A DNA stretch of 64,000 bases, taken from Coriobacteriaceae bacterium. GTDB taxonomy: Bacteria; Actinomycetota; Coriobacteriia; Coriobacteriales; Coriobacteriaceae. The notes below the pieces were generated by a model that did not search any database, was not told the DNA's origin, and worked only from the letters and a program-made list of their open reading frames with translations. Position 1 is the stretch's first letter; every line of letters begins with the position of its first letter. A program made the translations under genes and the position numbers. Location: positions 930,001 to 994,000 of the forward strand of contig DAJPFV010000001.1 of NCBI GenBank assembly GCA_025993015.1. Direction: 5' to 3'. This document shows positions 1 to 8,440 of the stretch, piece after piece.

Positions 1-207
1 TATCGCCAGCAGCATGTGGACGTGGTCGGGCATCAGGTGCCCCTCGATGATCTCTATCCCCTTGTACTGGCAGAGCTTCCTGAAGATCTCCCCAAGGTCG
101 GACCTTATTTGGTTGTAGATGACTTTGCGCCTATACTTCGGCGTGAACACGACGTGGTACTTGCACATCCACTTCGTGTGCGACAGGCTGTAGGCCTTCT
201 GGGCCAT
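1..207 (-). CDS. tnpA: IS200/IS605 family transposase TnpA (partial)
   Basis: This is the N-terminal 69 residues of a Y1-type transposase, cut by the window edge. The translation from the ATG at 205-207 runs MAQKAYSLSHTKWMCKYHVV and continues into FTPKYRRKV, the usual opening of TnpA. The HUH metal-binding pair is visible as DHVHML near residues 61-66; the catalytic tyrosine would lie beyond the edge. TnpA acts as a dimer that cuts and rejoins single-stranded DNA at the hairpin ends. Family assignment is firm; whether the copy is intact cannot be told. Confidence 0.9.
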   Translation of the reverse strand, partial: MAQKAYSLSHTKWMCKYHVVFTPKYRRKVIYNQIRSDLGEIFRKLCQYKGIEIIEGHLMPDHVHMLLAI

Positions 208-361
208 ACGCCACCACCGCCCTCTCGACTCGGATTCCTTGCGGCCTGAACAATCGCAAGTGTCCGGCGAGGGGGCGGCTTTGTAAAGCCGTTTGGCCCC
301 ACCCGCATAGCGGGTGGTTTCTGATGCGGCGCGCTGCGCGCCCCGCACAGGCTAAAGCCTT
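1..361 (-). mobile_element. IS200/IS605-type element, one end
   Basis: The segment holds the start of a TnpA transposase and, outside its start codon, four short hairpins in a row at 276-291, 299-317, 326-345 and 349-360. IS200/IS605 elements carry such subterminal hairpins and are moved as single strands, without terminal inverted repeats. The element sits just past the terminator of the neighbouring crr gene, a common neutral landing place. The outer boundary near 361 is inferred from the last hairpin; the other end lies outside the window. Confidence 0.7.
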
Positions 362-398
362 TAATAAAAAAGGGTGGCCGGATAATCCGACCACCCTT
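362..398 (-). terminator. Rho-independent terminator after crr
   Basis: On the minus strand a GC-rich stem (AAGGGTGG pairing with CCACCCTT, plus inner CGGAT/ATCCG pairs) is followed directly by a T-run and then ATTAAA. It lies about 25 bp past the crr stop codon. Confidence 0.85.
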
Positions 399-420
399 AG
401 ACATTATGCGATGCCGCGAT

Positions 421-957
421 TTACTTGCGGACAACCTTGACGATGGCATCGCCGGCGGCGACAGCGGAATCAGCCTCGACGGCGAGCTCGACATCGGCGA
501 ACTCGGCGGTGTTGGACACGGCCACGACGACGCAGTCCTTGTAACCGGCAGCGGCAATCTTGGCGCGGTCGATCTTGAGCATGGGCTGGCCGGCCTTCAC
601 GACGTCGTCGGCCTTGACGAAGCCCTCGAAGCCGTCGCCGTTCATGTTGACGGTATCGACGCCAACGTGCACCAGGACCTCGATGCCGCTATCGGACTGC
701 AGGCCCACGGCGTGACCCATGGTGACGGTCACCTTGCCGTCGCAGGGGGCATAGACCAGATCGTCCTCGGGCCACACGGCGCAGCCCTTGCCCAGGACCT
801 CGCCACCAAAGACGGGATCGGGCACATCGGCCATCTTGATGACCTTGCCCTTGACGGGCGAGCACAGCACGTCGGCGCCGGCAGAAGCAGAAATGGAGGC
901 AGGAGCAGCGGCAGCCGCGGGCTCAGCCTTCTTCTTGAACATGTCAAACAGACCCAT
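421..957 (-). CDS. crr: PTS glucose-type EIIA component
   Basis: The product is a 178-residue soluble EIIA of the glucose/sucrose family, which passes phosphate from HPr to an EIIB domain. The phospho-acceptor histidine is H97 in VLVHVGVDT and the helper histidine is H82 in MGHAVG, matching the E. coli EIIA-Glc pair. An alanine-rich linker at residues 11-29 precedes the beta-sandwich. The start MGLFDMF is chosen because AGAGGAG lies just upstream; the open frame runs 42 codons further without a better site. The gene stands alone between its own terminator and a phospho-beta-glucosidase gene. The two EIIBC proteins in the window (19867-21294 and 47643-49091) have no EIIA domain, so this protein may serve them. 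That link is inference. Confidence 0.9.
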   Translation of the reverse strand: MGLFDMFKKKAEPAAAAAPASISASAGADVLCSPVKGKVIKMADVPDPVFGGEVLGKGCAVWPEDDLVYAPCDGKVTVTMGHAVGLQSDSGIEVLVHVGVDTVNMNGDGFEGFVKADDVVKAGQPMLKIDRAKIAAAGYKDCVVVAVSNTAEFADVELAVEADSAVAAGDAIVKVVRK

Positions 958-1006
958 ACGTTTTCTCCTCTTGATTAAGCGCAACGTAGTGCGCATGCCT
1001 ATGGTG

Positions 1007-1012
1007 ATTATA
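1007..1012 (-). promoter_or_regulatory. Candidate -10 box for crr
   Basis: A perfect TATAAT reads on the minus strand about 50 bp before the crr start. No good -35 box is present at 16-18 bp, so the call rests on the -10 alone. Confidence 0.4.
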
Positions 1013-1095
1013 GTGCCAATTGGACCAAAACTAAGGTGGGGAGTCGAATCGAAAACTCTGCCGACGTCTTTGTCCATCGGCACCCGTTTTGTTGA

Positions 1096-1200
1096 TTAAC
1101 CCTCGATGAGCCCCAGGCGCACGAAGGCGTTCCAGATGCCGTCGTCGTCGACATTCGTGGTCACGAAATCGGCCGCCGGTCCGGCGTTCGTCAGAACGCC
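1096..1200 (-). pseudogene. C-terminal remnant of a Cof-type HAD hydrolase
   Basis: The minus-strand frame ending at the TAA at 1096-1098 encodes GVLTNAGPAADFVTTNVDDD followed by GIWNAFVRLGLIEG. This matches the closing motif of Cof-type HAD-IIB sugar phosphatases (GV..NA....AD.VT..ndeDGva). The rest of such a gene, normally about 270 residues, is absent: upstream the frame runs straight into the next gene's 3' end. It is therefore a decayed fragment, not a working gene. The identification rests on the motif only. Confidence 0.55.
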
Positions 1201-1224
1201 GGAACTCAATCGCCGGAACTCAAT
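1197..1224. repeat. Exact 14-bp tandem duplication
   Basis: CGCCGGAACTCAAT occurs twice back to back (1197-1210 and 1211-1224), at the junction between the HAD fragment and the stop codon of the phospho-beta-glucosidase gene. It looks like a scar of a small duplication or rearrangement. Confidence 0.9.
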
Positions 1225-2672
1225 TACTCCAAGCCCTCAGCGCCGTTGGACTTGATAATCTTCTGGTATGCGAAGAAGCTGTCCTTGCGGCGGCGCTCGT
1301 AGGTGCCGGTGCCGTCGTCGTACTTGTCGACGTGGATGAAGCCGTAGCGCTTGCGCATCTCGCCGGTGCCGGCGGACACCAGGTCGATGGGGCCCCACCA
1401 GGTGTAGGCAATCAGGTCGACGCCGTCGGCAACGGCCTCGCCCATGGCCTTGATGTGACTCTGCAGATAGGCGATGCGGTACGGATCGTGAATGGAGCCG
1501 TCCTCCTCGACCTCGTCGTAGGCACCCATGCCGTTCTCGACCACCATCAGCGGAATCTCGTAGCGGGCGTAGATCTCGTTGAGGGCGATACGCAGGCCCA
1601 GCGGGTCGATCTGCCAACCCCAGTCGGTGGACTCCAGGTAGGGGTTCTTGCCGCCAAAGGTCATGTTGCCCTCGGTCATCTCGTGGTCCTTGTGGGTGCC
1701 CACGGTACCGGACATGTAGTAGCTAAAGGTGTAGAAGTCGACCTTGCCGTCGGCGATATCCTGCAGGTCGCCGTCCTCCATTGCGAGCTCGACGCCGTTC
1801 TCGGCCCAGAAGCGCTTGGCATAGAACGGGTACTTGCCGCGCACCTGCACGTCGGAGCAGTACCAGTTCATGGAGTTCATCTGCTGCTGCGTGGCGAACA
1901 CGTCGACCGGATCGCACGTAGCGGCGTAGGAGAGGATGAAGCAATCCATGTTGCCCATCTTGAACTGCGGATAGTGCTCGTGGGCGTAGCGCACGACGCG
2001 GCCGCTGGCCACGAACTGGTGATGCAGGGCCTGGAAGCGCTGCTGGGCGGTGGTCTTGATGGCGCTCGCCGGGCCCTCGAATCCCTGGATCAGGCCGGTC
2101 TCCATCATGGCGCCCATGTCCATGGTGCCGCAGTTGATCTCGTTGAAGGTCAGCCAGAACTTCACCTTGTCCTGATAGCGGTCAAAGACGGTCTGGCAAT
2201 ACTTCTCAAAGAAGCCGATGGGCTCGCGGCTTGCCCAGCCGTTGTACTTCTCGACCAGGTGATAGGGCATCTCGTAGTGCGAGAGGGTCACGAGCGGCTC
2301 GATGTTGTGAGCGCGCAGGCAGTCGAAAACGCGGTCGTAGAAGGCGAGGCCGGCCTCGTTGGGCTCAGCATCGTCGCCGTTGGGGAAGATGCGGCTCCAG
2401 GAGATGGACATGCGGAACATGTTGAAGCCCATCTCGGCGAACAGCGCGATGTCCTCCTCGTAGTGATGGTAGAAGTCGATGCCGTCATGGTTGGGGTAGA
2501 AGCGGTTGGGATCGATGTCGATCGTGATCTGGCGCGGCTCCTTGTAGCTGCCGCCCAGGAAGTGGTCGTCGACGGAAGCGCCGCGGCCGTCCACGTTCCA
2601 AGCGCCCTCAAACTGGTTAGCGGCGGTGGCGCCACCCCAATAGAAACCCTCGGGGAACTTGATGTTTGCCAT
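1224..2672 (-). CDS. 6-phospho-beta-glucosidase, GH1 (copy 1)
   Basis: The 482-residue cytoplasmic enzyme cleaves PTS-imported beta-glucosides phosphorylated at C6 into glucose-6-phosphate and the aglycone. The GH1 acid/base is E178 in TFNEIN and the nucleophile is E379 in VVENG. The C-terminal SAGTGEMRKRYGFIHVD carries the Ser/Lys/Tyr set that binds phosphate in phospho-glycosidases and separates them from plain beta-glucosidases. The start MANIKF has AAGGAG six bases upstream; the ATG two codons earlier is too close to it. No PTS permease is adjacent. An upstream element shared with the copy at 33765-35195 suggests joint control, perhaps by the nearby AraC protein. The natural substrate is unknown. 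Confidence 0.93.
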   Translation of the reverse strand: MANIKFPEGFYWGGATAANQFEGAWNVDGRGASVDDHFLGGSYKEPRQITIDIDPNRFYPNHDGIDFYHHYEEDIALFAEMGFNMFRMSISWSRIFPNGDDAEPNEAGLAFYDRVFDCLRAHNIEPLVTLSHYEMPYHLVEKYNGWASREPIGFFEKYCQTVFDRYQDKVKFWLTFNEINCGTMDMGAMMETGLIQGFEGPASAIKTTAQQRFQALHHQFVASGRVVRYAHEHYPQFKMGNMDCFILSYAATCDPVDVFATQQQMNSMNWYCSDVQVRGKYPFYAKRFWAENGVELAMEDGDLQDIADGKVDFYTFSYYMSGTVGTHKDHEMTEGNMTFGGKNPYLESTDWGWQIDPLGLRIALNEIYARYEIPLMVVENGMGAYDEVEEDGSIHDPYRIAYLQSHIKAMGEAVADGVDLIAYTWWGPIDLVSAGTGEMRKRYGFIHVDKYDDGTGTYERRRKDSFFAYQKIIKSNGAEGLE

Positions 2673-2706
2673 GAGCATCTCCTTTGCATCGTGGGTCGAT
2701 AAGCCG

Positions 2707-2815
2707 AGTATCGCCCACGCGCGGGGAATGCGGGAGCGGCCGCGCCAAACCCGACACTTCTTTTCGCGCCCGCGGCCTGCCGCCGTCCCGCCCCTGACAC
2801 TTCCTGATACCCGCC
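2707..2815 (-). promoter_or_regulatory. Promoter and two-part upstream element, shared with second GH1 gene
   Basis: The plus strand reads CGACACTTCTTTTCGC at 2752-2767 and TGACACTTCCTGATACC at 2795-2811, with the -10 candidate (GATACT on the minus strand) at 2707-2712. The same two blocks occur at 35277-35292 and 35321-35337 before the GH1 gene at 33765-35195. Both have 40 bp from the near block to the -10, and 43 or 44 bp between the block starts. The near block falls near -52 to -67, where activators often bind. The -35 region is poor, which fits activation. The binding protein is not known. Confidence 0.65.
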
Positions 2816-2838
2816 AAAAAGGGACAGGTTTATTTTGG
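2813..2838. repeat. 26-bp inverted repeat, left copy
   Basis: The 26 bases at 2813-2838 recur exactly, in inverted orientation, at 6560-6585. The pair encloses the AraC regulator and the large glycosidase gene. The core reads GGGACAGGTTTATTTTGG. Confidence 0.9.
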
Positions 2839-2844
2839 TCGGTT

Positions 2845-3852
2845 TTATCTGGGCAAACGCTGACGATGGGCCGCCGGCGTGCAGCCATAGCGCTCGGCAA
2901 ACTTTTTGTAGAAGAAGCTCATGTTGGCATAGCCCGCCTCGTGCGCTGCGACCTCCGCGGTGGCGCCGGCGTCGAGCAGCGTCGCCGCGCGCGCCAGGCG
3001 GCTCTCCTGCACGAGCTGCATAAACGTGCGGCCTGTCTGACGCTTGAGTAGGGCGCTTGCGTAGTTGGGGCTCAGGTGCAGGTGGCGGGCGAGGTCATCG
3101 AGCGCGCAATCGCAGGCGTGACGCTCGATATAGCCCATAGCAGCCGCGACCTGCGCCGATGGCAGCGCGGGTGCGTCCGTTTGCAGCAGGCCGGCTTCGT
3201 AGCTTTGCATGAGCTCAACCAGCAGCAGCTCGAACAGCCTCGAGACAATCTGGGGGCTCGCCGGCGTGGGGTCCAGGCGCTCGCACAGCATCTCCTGCAT
3301 ATAGCGGCGCACGCGACGGCTACCGCCCGTGTGGAAATGAACGTGGCCGCGGTGGTCGGTTTCATCGTTGAGGGCGTTGAGCAGGAACCGCGACACCGCG
3401 CTTGCGGGCGAAAGGCTTTGCTCCAGGCTACGGCGCAGCATTGGCCGCGAGATGATGACGCTCAGCATTATGTCGTGCTCACCGAGCTCGCCAACAGCAT
3501 GCGGGCAGGCGGCATCGAGCAGGAGGACCTCGTTTTGAGCGAGCATGAGCGGCGCGCCGTTGACGATCTGCGGCGCTCGTCCTCGATAGACATAGCTGAT
3601 TTCGACATAATCGTGGACATGTTCCGGCACGGGATTGAAGCGCGAGTTGCGAACAATCGATAGCCCCTCGGGCATGCTTTCTTGTCGTAGGACGAGCGTT
3701 GGGTTGCCGATTTTACGAATGTATCGGCCATCAATATCTGCTTGACTACCTTGACCGAGTGCATCGCTCCAGTCGTAATGGGCGCCCGCGCGATAGGCTC
3801 GCTCACTGTTGGTCAGCTCGAGCAGAAGGTTGTCCAGCCGTGCGATATCCAT
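2845..3852 (-). CDS. AraC family transcriptional regulator with cupin sensor
   Basis: The 335-residue regulator has an N-terminal cupin-like region (about 60-160, with PEHVHDYVEISYVYRG) and a C-terminal double HTH of the AraC type. The latter covers residues about 235-335, with LSPNYASALLKRQTG and AGYANMSFFYKKFAERYG as the two recognition parts. Such proteins sense a sugar through the cupin fold and usually activate transcription. The start MDIARL lies 116 bp from, and divergent to, the glycosidase gene at 3968, so that gene is a likely target. The two-part element before the GH1 gene at 1224-2672 is another possible target. The start has only a weak ribosome site. Ligand unknown. Confidence 0.9.
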   Translation of the reverse strand: MDIARLDNLLLELTNSERAYRAGAHYDWSDALGQGSQADIDGRYIRKIGNPTLVLRQESMPEGLSIVRNSRFNPVPEHVHDYVEISYVYRGRAPQIVNGAPLMLAQNEVLLLDAACPHAVGELGEHDIMLSVIISRPMLRRSLEQSLSPASAVSRFLLNALNDETDHRGHVHFHTGGSRRVRRYMQEMLCERLDPTPASPQIVSRLFELLLVELMQSYEAGLLQTDAPALPSAQVAAAMGYIERHACDCALDDLARHLHLSPNYASALLKRQTGRTFMQLVQESRLARAATLLDAGATAEVAAHEAGYANMSFFYKKFAERYGCTPAAHRQRLPR

Positions 3853-3967
3853 TACATCACCATCGTTGATTCGGTCATATTCTGCCGTGGTTTTGATATT
3901 AGCAGGGCTGCGCGCTCGGCGTACTCTGACTTCAATGAATTTGAAAGGCTGTTTTGGAGGAGCGTAT

Positions 3968-6568
3968 ATGGCGGCGTATTTTGAGCAGGTGCTTGGCGGC
4001 ATCTACGACAACCACGTGCTTCCGTTCTTGTGGCTCAAGGGCGAGGCGCGCGAGACGATCACCGAGTATCTGGAGCAGATCGCTGGGGCGGACATCCGCG
4101 AGGTCTGCCTGGAATCGCGCACGCATCCCGATTTCTGTCGCGACGGCTGGTGGTCTGACCTGCGCTTTATCATCGGCGAGTGCAAGCGCCTGGGGTTAAA
4201 GATCTGGCTGCTCGACGACGCCCACTTCCCCACAGGCTATGCCAACGGCGCGCTTGCGGGCGATGGCGTCGACCCCGCGCTCAAGAAAACCGTGCTCAAG
4301 CATCGCACGATTACGGTCGTTGGTCCCCAGCCGTCCACGACTATCAAGCTCGGTAATCTCATGGACCCCACCGAGCGCTTTGTGGGCGCAGCGGCTTTTG
4401 ATGCCGCCGGTGCGCCACTCGATCTTGCGCTTGCTGTTGAGCATGGTGACGATGGCGCACCCGCCCGCCTGCGTTTTGACGCCCCCGCCGGCGTCACCAC
4501 GATCGAACTCTACATCACCAGCCAAAAGACCGGCTTTCGCGATGAGTACATCAACATGGTCGACGCCGCCTCGTGCCACGTGCTCATCGACGCCGTCTAC
4601 GAGCCCACGTTTGAGCATCTGGGCGACGAGTTTGGCAAAACGATCTTGGGCTTCTTTACCGACGAGCCCGGCTTTATGAACGAGAAGGGCACCACGCTCG
4701 ACGATGCCTCTACCAGCAGCTTTATCGGGCGAAACGACTTGGCGCTGCCGTGGTCGGACGAGCTTGCCCGCCGCCTACATGATGCGCTTGGCGAGAATTG
4801 GCTTACCAAGTTGCACGGCCTTTGGACGCGCGAGGCAAACGGCGCCCAGGTTCGCCACGCCTATATGGACCTTGCTACGCAGCTCTACCGCAGCTGCTTT
4901 GACGAGCAGATTGGCGATTGGTGCCGCGCGCACGGCATTATGCACATTGGCCACGTGATCGAGGACAAGAGTTGCCACACGCGCCTGGGCCAGGGCGCCG
5001 GACATTACTTCCGCGCGGTCGCGGGGCAGGGCATGGCTGGCGTGGATGTGGTCATCAACCAACTTGCCCCCGGAATTGACCGCGGGCGCTACAGCTACTT
5101 CCACGGCGCATGGAACATGGAGTTCTTTACGTACGCGCTCGCCAAGTTGGGATCTTCGGCAGCGCGCCTCGACCCCAAAAAGCAGGGGCGCTGCATGGCC
5201 GAGGTCTTTGGCGCCTTTGGCTGGCACGAGGGCCTGCGCGAGATGAAGTGGATCGCCGACCATATGCTCGTCCGCGGTATTAACTGGTTTACGCCGCACG
5301 CGTTTAGCATGGCGCCCTTCCCCGATTGGGACTGCCCGCCGCACTTTTACGCGCACGGCAACAACCCGCAATGGCCGCACTTTGGCCAGCTCATGCGCTA
5401 TATGAATCGCACGGCGACGCTCCTTTCGGAAGGCGCTGCCGCTCGCCCCGTCGCCATTCTGTACCATGCCGACGCCGAATGGGCCGGCAACGCCATGCCC
5501 GTCGAGCGCGTGGCGGCCGAACTCACGCGCGCGCAGATCGACTTTGATTTTGTGCCGGCAGAGGCTTTTGAGAATGAGGAGCGTTACGAGGTTTCGATTG
5601 CCGATGGAATGCTGGCTGTTAACGGCTGTCGCTACCAGGCGTTTGTCATGCCAGGCGCCTCGTTTATTGGCGCGGCTACAGCGGAAGAGGTGAGGCGCAT
5701 GATGGCCGCGGGTGTCACGGTGCTCGCTGCTGACGAAGTGCCCGGCGCTCTTTATGACGCGGATGGCGCAGCCGATCTGGACGGGCTTACGGCAACGCCA
5801 CTTGCCGATGTGGCGGACGCGCTGGCAGACGCGGGGCTGCAGACCGTTGTGACCGATAGGCCACAGCCCTGGCTGCGCGCACTTCGCTACGAGCGTGCCG
5901 GCGAGACCTACGTCATGTTGGTCAACGAGCACCCACGTGAAAGCATTTGCTGCACGGTTTCGCTTCCGCAAGACAAGTGTCTTTGCGGAACGCGCCTCGA
6001 CCTGCTGAACAGCACCAAGCCCGTTGCGCTTGACGGCGTGCTGGAGCTGGCGCCTTACGAGAGCTGCGTTGTTGTTCTGGAGGCAAGCGGCGCAATCGAG
6101 CCCGCGGACTGTACCGACACGAGCACACGTGCAACGCTCGCCCTCGACATCAGCCACCCCTGGACCGTTGCCCTCTCCCCTGCCGGCAGCGATGGAACCT
6201 TTGGCGAGCCGCAAAAGCTCGAGCAGCTGTGTGACCTCACGGCCGAGCAGTTCCCCGGCGTATGTGGTACGTTCCGCTATCGCACGTCGTTCGAGCTGGC
6301 CGACGACCTCGCCCACACCGTCATTGACCTAGGGGATGTCTACGAAGTCGCAACGCTCACGCTCGACGGACAAACGCTCGGCACGCGCATCTGCCCACCC
6401 TATCGCTTTGCGACAGGCACACTTGCCGCCGGCACGCACGAGCTCACCATCGATGTCATCAACACGCTCGACCATGCGATTCCCGACATCTTCGCCCTCA
6501 CCGAGCCCGTCGCGCCCAGCGGTGTCCTCGGCCCCGTTACCCTTCGCGGGCAAAACCTGCCAAAATAA
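3968..6568 (+). CDS. Large glycoside hydrolase, GH106-like
   Basis: The 866-residue protein has no signal peptide, so it should act in the cytoplasm. Its N-terminal region (FLWLKGEARETITEYLEQI, then ADIREVCLESRTHPDF and WLLDDAHFPTGYANGA) is the TIM-barrel signature of large glycosidases often annotated as alpha-L-rhamnosidase-like or GH106. The last 150 residues form a beta-sandwich, jelly-roll carbohydrate-binding domain (FRYRTSFELADDLAHTVIDL, VATLTLDGQTLG). The start has GGAGG seven bases upstream; the reading frame extends further 5' but without a site. The gene is divergent from an AraC regulator and followed 42 bp later by an RpiR regulator, so it is probably sugar-controlled. The exact family and substrate are uncertain. 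Confidence 0.75.
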   Translation: MAAYFEQVLGGIYDNHVLPFLWLKGEARETITEYLEQIAGADIREVCLESRTHPDFCRDGWWSDLRFIIGECKRLGLKIWLLDDAHFPTGYANGALAGDGVDPALKKTVLKHRTITVVGPQPSTTIKLGNLMDPTERFVGAAAFDAAGAPLDLALAVEHGDDGAPARLRFDAPAGVTTIELYITSQKTGFRDEYINMVDAASCHVLIDAVYEPTFEHLGDEFGKTILGFFTDEPGFMNEKGTTLDDASTSSFIGRNDLALPWSDELARRLHDALGENWLTKLHGLWTREANGAQVRHAYMDLATQLYRSCFDEQIGDWCRAHGIMHIGHVIEDKSCHTRLGQGAGHYFRAVAGQGMAGVDVVINQLAPGIDRGRYSYFHGAWNMEFFTYALAKLGSSAARLDPKKQGRCMAEVFGAFGWHEGLREMKWIADHMLVRGINWFTPHAFSMAPFPDWDCPPHFYAHGNNPQWPHFGQLMRYMNRTATLLSEGAAARPVAILYHADAEWAGNAMPVERVAAELTRAQIDFDFVPAEAFENEERYEVSIADGMLAVNGCRYQAFVMPGASFIGAATAEEVRRMMAAGVTVLAADEVPGALYDADGAADLDGLTATPLADVADALADAGLQTVVTDRPQPWLRALRYERAGETYVMLVNEHPRESICCTVSLPQDKCLCGTRLDLLNSTKPVALDGVLELAPYESCVVVLEASGAIEPADCTDTSTRATLALDISHPWTVALSPAGSDGTFGEPQKLEQLCDLTAEQFPGVCGTFRYRTSFELADDLAHTVIDLGDVYEVATLTLDGQTLGTRICPPYRFATGTLAAGTHELTIDVINTLDHAIPDIFALTEPVAPSGVLGPVTLRGQNLPK

Positions 6569-6585
6569 ACCTGTCCCTTTTTGGC
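6560..6585. repeat. 26-bp inverted repeat, right copy
   Basis: This is the exact reverse complement of 2813-2838. It overlaps the last codons and stop of the glycosidase gene and is followed by a short palindromic echo (TTTTTGGCAGG against CCTGCCAAAA), so it could also act as a weak terminator. Confidence 0.85.
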
Positions 6586-6610
6586 AGGTTTGGCGAGTGC
6601 GGGAGTTCGA

Positions 6611-7465
6611 ATGGATATCAAACGCAAGATTACCGAGGCGCAGGGCCTAACCCCTACCGAGCAGCAGCTCGGCATCTCGGCCCTTGCCATGGGCGGGGAG
6701 ATCCGTGGACTACCCATTAAGGAGTTTGCTGCCCGCACCAACGTTTCGGTCGCGAGCGTGCACCGCTTTTGCAAAAAGCTCGGCCTCGAGGGCTTTAAGG
6801 ACCTCAAGGTCGAGCTCATCCGCCTGGCGACCGAGGCGGGCAACCGCCGCGACGTGGATATCAACTTTCCCTTCGATGCCACGTCCACGCCTGCACAGGT
6901 TATGGAACGCATGGAAGGGCTCTACCAGACCACGCTGGCCGAAACACAGGAGCTGCTCGACCCCGCGCAGCTCGACCACGCCGCCAAACTGATCGCGAAG
7001 GCACGGCAGGTCGATATCTACACCGGCTCGCACAACCTCTATCCAGCGGGGATGTTCCACGACCGCTTGCTTTCGTCCGGCAAGAGCGCCACATGCTACA
7101 GCAGCACCGAGGCCCAGGTGCGCACGGCGCTCGCCTCGGATTCCGGCAATGTGGCGATCGTAATCTCCTACAGCGGCCTTGCGCCCAACCTCAAGGAAAT
7201 CTTGCCGATCCTCAGCAGCCGACATGTTCCCGTCATTGTCATCGGCACACCTTATTGTGCGCGCCTGCACCCCGGCTTTGCCGCCTACCTCACGGTGAGC
7301 GACCACGAGAGCATGACGCACCGCATCACGCAGTTCGCCAGCCACATCGCCGTGCAATACGTGCTCGATTCGCTCTACAGCAGCTACTTTGCCAAAGACT
7401 ACGCCCGCTGCGCCGAGTTCCTAGAGCGCTCGTTCCCCTACACCCGCCTCCCCGGCCTCAAATAA
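6611..7465 (+). CDS. RpiR/MurR family transcriptional regulator
   Basis: The 284-residue protein has an N-terminal HTH_6 domain (residues about 1-77, with IKEFAARTNVSVASVHRFCK as the recognition helix region) and a C-terminal SIS domain (about 125-260, with YTGSHNLYPAG and NVAIVISYSGLAPNLKEIL). SIS domains bind phosphosugars. These regulators usually control the adjacent sugar gene set, here the glycosidase upstream. The ATG at 6611 is chosen because GGGAG lies six bases before it; an in-frame TTG at 6581 has no site. Ligand unknown. Confidence 0.92.
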   Translation: MDIKRKITEAQGLTPTEQQLGISALAMGGEIRGLPIKEFAARTNVSVASVHRFCKKLGLEGFKDLKVELIRLATEAGNRRDVDINFPFDATSTPAQVMERMEGLYQTTLAETQELLDPAQLDHAAKLIAKARQVDIYTGSHNLYPAGMFHDRLLSSGKSATCYSSTEAQVRTALASDSGNVAIVISYSGLAPNLKEILPILSSRHVPVIVIGTPYCARLHPGFAAYLTVSDHESMTHRITQFASHIAVQYVLDSLYSSYFAKDYARCAEFLERSFPYTRLPGLK

Positions 7466-7501
7466 CAATCCGGCCCCACCGCGCCTCCAATCGCCCTCCT
7501 A

Positions 7502-7568
7502 AGTTGCGGTGAAATAGCTCCTGTTTAGGCTCTAAACCAGCACTTTCAGGAACTATTCCACCGCAACT
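7502..7568. repeat. 67-bp palindromic element, copy 1
   Basis: The left arm starts AGTTGCGGTGAAATAG and the right arm ends CTATTCCACCGCAACT, with a variable loop. It is one of five copies of exactly 67 bp in the window. It lies between two convergent genes and may help end transcription, but it has no T-run. Confidence 0.9.
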
Positions 7569-7603
7569 CGTTGGCGCAGGGGCATCGGGCGGACAGCGGG
7601 CTT

Positions 7604-8224
7604 TTACTTGCGAGGCGTCGGCAAAACAAAGAGTCCGTGCTGGTTGCAGTAGAGGTACATTCTGCCGCGTCCGGTGATATGAAAACGCGGTTGCACCGAT
7701 TGCTCTGGATAGAGCTTCTTGAGGCAGATGCCATCCATAGTCGCATATGCCACAAAGCTAATGTAATGATCCTTGGTCATGGGATGGTCGAGCGTGACGT
7801 ACCAATCGTCCTCGATGCGCTCGATGGAAAAGGCGTGGTCCGCGTCCGGCTCTTCGGCCTCCTGGGGAAACATCGTGGAGCCGCAGCAGCTAAAGCTGCC
7901 TTCTCCGAGCGCGTGCACAACGTTTCCGCAGATAGGGCAAACGTAAAAGACGCCTTTGAGCATATTGCCTGCACGGTTGGCGTTGGCCCGAATGTCACCA
8001 GCCAAAAGCTCAGCCACGCTTATGCCGAGTCTCTGGGCCAAAGGCTCAACGAGGGAAATGTCGGGAAGGCCGCGGCCGGACTCCCACTTGCTGACGGCTT
8101 TATCGGTCACGCCAAGGCTTTCCGCCAGGGCGCGCTGGGTGAGGCCGCGATCTTCGCGCAGCCGCTTGATGGCATGTGCTGCCAAAAAAGTATGGGGGAC
8201 ATTGCTTTGCGGTGTCTGGTTCAT
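7604..8224 (-). CDS. XRE-family HTH regulator with cysteine-rich C-terminal domain
   Basis: The 206-residue protein opens with a Cro/C1-type HTH (residues about 16-70: LREDRGLTQRALAESLGVTD, AVSKWESGRGLPD). After a linker comes a cysteine-rich part with CPICG and SCCG, which should bind zinc or iron as a desulforedoxin-like knuckle. A beta-rich tail follows (WYVTLDHPMTKDHYISFVAY) that resembles the desulfoferrodoxin fold. Such two-part proteins are common in Firmicutes and Actinobacteria and may sense redox state. The start codon has a weak ribosome site. The gene stands alone, convergent with the RpiR gene. The target is unknown. Confidence 0.85.
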   Translation of the reverse strand: MNQTPQSNVPHTFLAAHAIKRLREDRGLTQRALAESLGVTDKAVSKWESGRGLPDISLVEPLAQRLGISVAELLAGDIRANANRAGNMLKGVFYVCPICGNVVHALGEGSFSCCGSTMFPQEAEEPDADHAFSIERIEDDWYVTLDHPMTKDHYISFVAYATMDGICLKKLYPEQSVQPRFHITGRGRMYLYCNQHGLFVLPTPRK

Positions 8225-8361
8225 GAGATGTCCGATCAGATTGGAAGAATGGAGCGAACCGGTTCAAGAGCCAGTATCCATTTGAAGACAGCCCTCGACA
8301 ACCTACGCTGCGTAGACATGCACCGACCAAACGAGCGTGGATTTTCAGACACTAACCTAAC

Positions 8362-8425
8362 GAGCGTGGATAATCTCCCACTTTGAGACCGTCACCGAGC
8401 CAAAAACGGGAGATTATCCACGCTC
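8362..8425. repeat. 18-bp perfect inverted repeat with DnaA-box-like core
   Basis: GAGCGTGGATAATCTCCC at 8362-8379 is repeated in inverted form at 8408-8425, 28 bp apart. A partial third copy (GAGCGTGGATTTTC) begins at 8333. The core TTATCCACG differs from the DnaA box by one base. No origin genes are near. The rest of 8225-8361 shows nothing recognisable. Confidence 0.85.
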
Positions 8426-8440
8426 ATTTCAGACTGATCA

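Noticed and set aside
406..978. Open frame antisense to crr, and many similar long frames antisense to GC-rich genes (for example 1332-2702, 4775-6316, 19846-21333)
   Set aside because: They are shadows caused by high GC. They lack ribosome sites and protein motifs, while the opposite strand has clear families.
8333..8425. DnaA-box-like TTATCCACG motifs suggesting a replication origin
   Set aside because: No dnaA, dnaN or other origin genes are near, there is no AT-rich unwinding region, and the motifs are arms of an inverted repeat in an area full of palindromes.
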